Origin: Burkholderiaceae bacterium
GTDB taxonomy: Bacteria; Pseudomonadota; Gammaproteobacteria; Burkholderiales; Burkholderiaceae_F
Direction of reading: 5' to 3'
Length of the DNA: 64,000 nucleotides
Assembly (NCBI GenBank): GCA_022843955.1
Contig: JALHMQ010000025.1
Location: forward strand, 1 to 64,000
Shown one piece after another: positions 62,872-64,000 of the stretch. The position numbers and the translations under genes are program-made. The number at the start of each line of letters is the position of its first letter. Within the stretch, counting starts at the first letter, position 1. The notes beneath the pieces are model-generated. The model did not search any database, had not been told where the DNA came from, and saw only the letters and a program-made list of their open reading frames with translations.

Positions 62872-64000
62872 ATGCTGCAACGAACTTCTTCCCTGCCGTC
62901 GCTCGACGACGGCGGCCTGATCAAGGGCCAGGCCTACATCGACGGCCAGTGGTGCGAGGGCGCCCATGGCAGGTTTGCAGTCACCAATCCAGCCGACAGC
63001 GGGCGCCTGATCGAGGTCGCCAACTGCGGCGCCGCCGACGCCGGGCGCGCGATCGAGGCGGCCGCGCGCGCCCTGCCCGCGTGGCGCGCCAAGACCGCCA
63101 AGGAGCGCGCGACGCTGCTCCGCAAGTGGTTCGACCTGATGATGGCGGCCCAGGAAGATCTGGCCAAGCTGATGACCGCCGAGCAGGGCAAGCCGATGGC
63201 GGAGTCGCGCGGCGAGATCGCCTACGGCGCGGCATTCATCGAGTGGTTTGCCGAAGAGGCGCGCCGCATCTACGGCGACACCATCCCACCGCACGCGAGC
63301 GACAAGCGGCTGCTGGTGTTCAAGGAGCCGGTCGGCGTGTGCGCGGCCATCACGCCCTGGAATTTCCCCAACGCGATGATCACCCGCAAGGCGGCGCCGG
63401 CGCTGGCCGCCGGCTGCACGATCGTGGTGAAGCCGGCCGAGCAGACGCCGCTGTCGGCACTGGCGATCGCCGAGCTGGCGCAGCGTGCCGGCATCCCGGC
63501 GGGCGTGTTCAACGTGCTGCCGGCCGATGAGCAGCGGTCGATCGAGATCGGCCGCGTGCTGTGCGACTCGCCGACCGTGCGCAAGCTGTCGTTCACCGGC
63601 TCCACCCAGGTCGGCCGCATCCTGATGCAGCAGTGCGCGCCGACGCTCAAGAAGCTGTCGCTCGAACTCGGCGGCAACGCCCCGTTCGTGGTGTTCGATG
63701 ACGCCGACGTCGATGCCGCGGTCGAAGGCGCGCTTGCCAGCAAGTACCGCAACGCCGGCCAGACCTGCGTCTGCACCAACCGCTTCTTCGCCCACGACCG
63801 CATCTACGACGAATTCGTGCGCAAGCTCGCCGAGCGCGCGGCCAAGCTGAAGGTCGGTTCCGGTTTCGAGGCCGGCGTGCAGCAAGGCCCGTTGATCGAT
63901 CAGGCAGCGATGGCGAAGGTCAAGGCCCATGTGGCCGACGCGGTGAGCAAGGGAGCGACCGTGCTCACCGGCGGCAAGCCGCACGAACTCGGCGAGCGGT
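62872..64000 (+). CDS. gabD: Succinate-semialdehyde dehydrogenase (GabD), 3' end beyond window
   Basis: ATG 62872 follows CAGGAG. The frame is open to the last base, giving 376 codons of an expected ~485. GabD features are LIKGQAYIDGQW at the N-terminus, AAITPWNFPNAMITRK for NADP binding, Glu in LELGGNAPFVV and Cys299 in NAGQTCVC with the neighbouring Cys301 of the redox pair typical of GabD. It oxidises succinate semialdehyde to succinate in GABA degradation. A sulfonate-linked aldehyde dehydrogenase is possible but less likely from the sequence. Confidence 0.9.
   Translation, partial: MLQRTSSLPSLDDGGLIKGQAYIDGQWCEGAHGRFAVTNPADSGRLIEVANCGAADAGRAIEAAARALPAWRAKTAKERATLLRKWFDLMMAAQEDLAKLMTAEQGKPMAESRGEIAYGAAFIEWFAEEARRIYGDTIPPHASDKRLLVFKEPVGVCAAITPWNFPNAMITRKAAPALAAGCTIVVKPAEQTPLSALAIAELAQRAGIPAGVFNVLPADEQRSIEIGRVLCDSPTVRKLSFTGSTQVGRILMQQCAPTLKKLSLELGGNAPFVVFDDADVDAAVEGALASKYRNAGQTCVCTNRFFAHDRIYDEFVRKLAERAAKLKVGSGFEAGVQQGPLIDQAAMAKVKAHVADAVSKGATVLTGGKPHELGER

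Noticed and set aside
62677-63984. Minus-strand open frame opposite gabD
   Set aside because: The plus-strand frame from 62872 is open to the window end and matches GabD throughout, with catalytic Cys and Glu; the antisense product is composition-biased.

Overview
This is a very GC-rich chromosomal window whose gene content points to a Burkholderiales-type betaproteobacterium. The indicators are two TctC/Bug-type periplasmic receptors (one with a complete tripartite tricarboxylate transporter), MocR- and IclR-type regulators, many co-directional catabolic operons, and no phage or transposase genes. The species cannot be told from the sequence. The left edge cuts a gene and the right edge cuts gabD.

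Layout. 1-3825: end of a small membrane protein gene, a decayed 3' copy of a CHAT-protease gene, and an intact TPR-CHAT protein. 3894-7465 (minus strand): a polytopic membrane protein, a lipoprotein-like alpha/beta hydrolase and outer-membrane phospholipase A. 7593-15172 (minus): taurine module tauA-tauB-tauC, a MocR regulator, a Bug receptor and tauX-tauY. 15535-19812 (minus): a C3-sulfonate module (HisD-like dehydrogenase, DegT aminotransferase, L-cysteate sulfo-lyase CuyA, Asp/Glu-type racemase) divergent from a second MocR regulator at 19884-21425. 21441-28744 (minus): the common core, an IclR regulator, pta and soeABC, divergent from xsc (29002-30789). 30958-35601: two genes without an obvious link to sulfur (DUF748, DUF4383). 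35611-43635: TauE-type exporter and IclR regulator divergent from tctCBA-sauS-sauT, a sulfoacetate module; then a SulP transporter. 45173-52555: a GMC dehydrogenase, a second Xsc-like enzyme and a TRAP transporter, divergent from a third IclR gene; this looks like an isethionate module. 52594-56876: an Lrp regulator, a lysine-dehydrogenase-like enzyme, an ALDH7 dehydrogenase and a nitrilase-family amidase. 57004-60763: pnuC, a NadR-like kinase, a TPP riboswitch and a TonB receptor. 60824-64000: small hypothetical genes, a prolyl-4-hydroxylase-like oxygenase and partial gabD.

How it works together (established family chemistry plus inference from context). Taurine enters through TauABC and is oxidised by TauXY to sulfoacetaldehyde. 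Sulfoacetate enters through TctABC, is activated by SauT and reduced by SauS to sulfoacetaldehyde. Isethionate, or a similar hydroxy-sulfonate, would enter through the TRAP system and be oxidised by the GMC enzyme to sulfoacetaldehyde. Xsc splits sulfoacetaldehyde to sulfite and acetyl phosphate, Pta makes acetyl-CoA, and SoeABC passes the sulfite electrons to quinone. CuyA releases sulfite from cysteate directly to pyruvate. The TauE-type and SulP proteins are candidates for sulfite/sulfate efflux. The window therefore reads as a sulfonate catabolic island: four substrate modules, each with its own regulator and most with their own transporter type, feeding one desulfonation and sulfite-oxidation core.

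The least explained parts are the HisD-like/DegT/CuyA/racemase operon (a possible cysteinolate or DHPS-to-cysteate route), the second Xsc-like enzyme, the repeat cluster that splits soeA from soeB, and the decayed duplicate of the CHAT gene.
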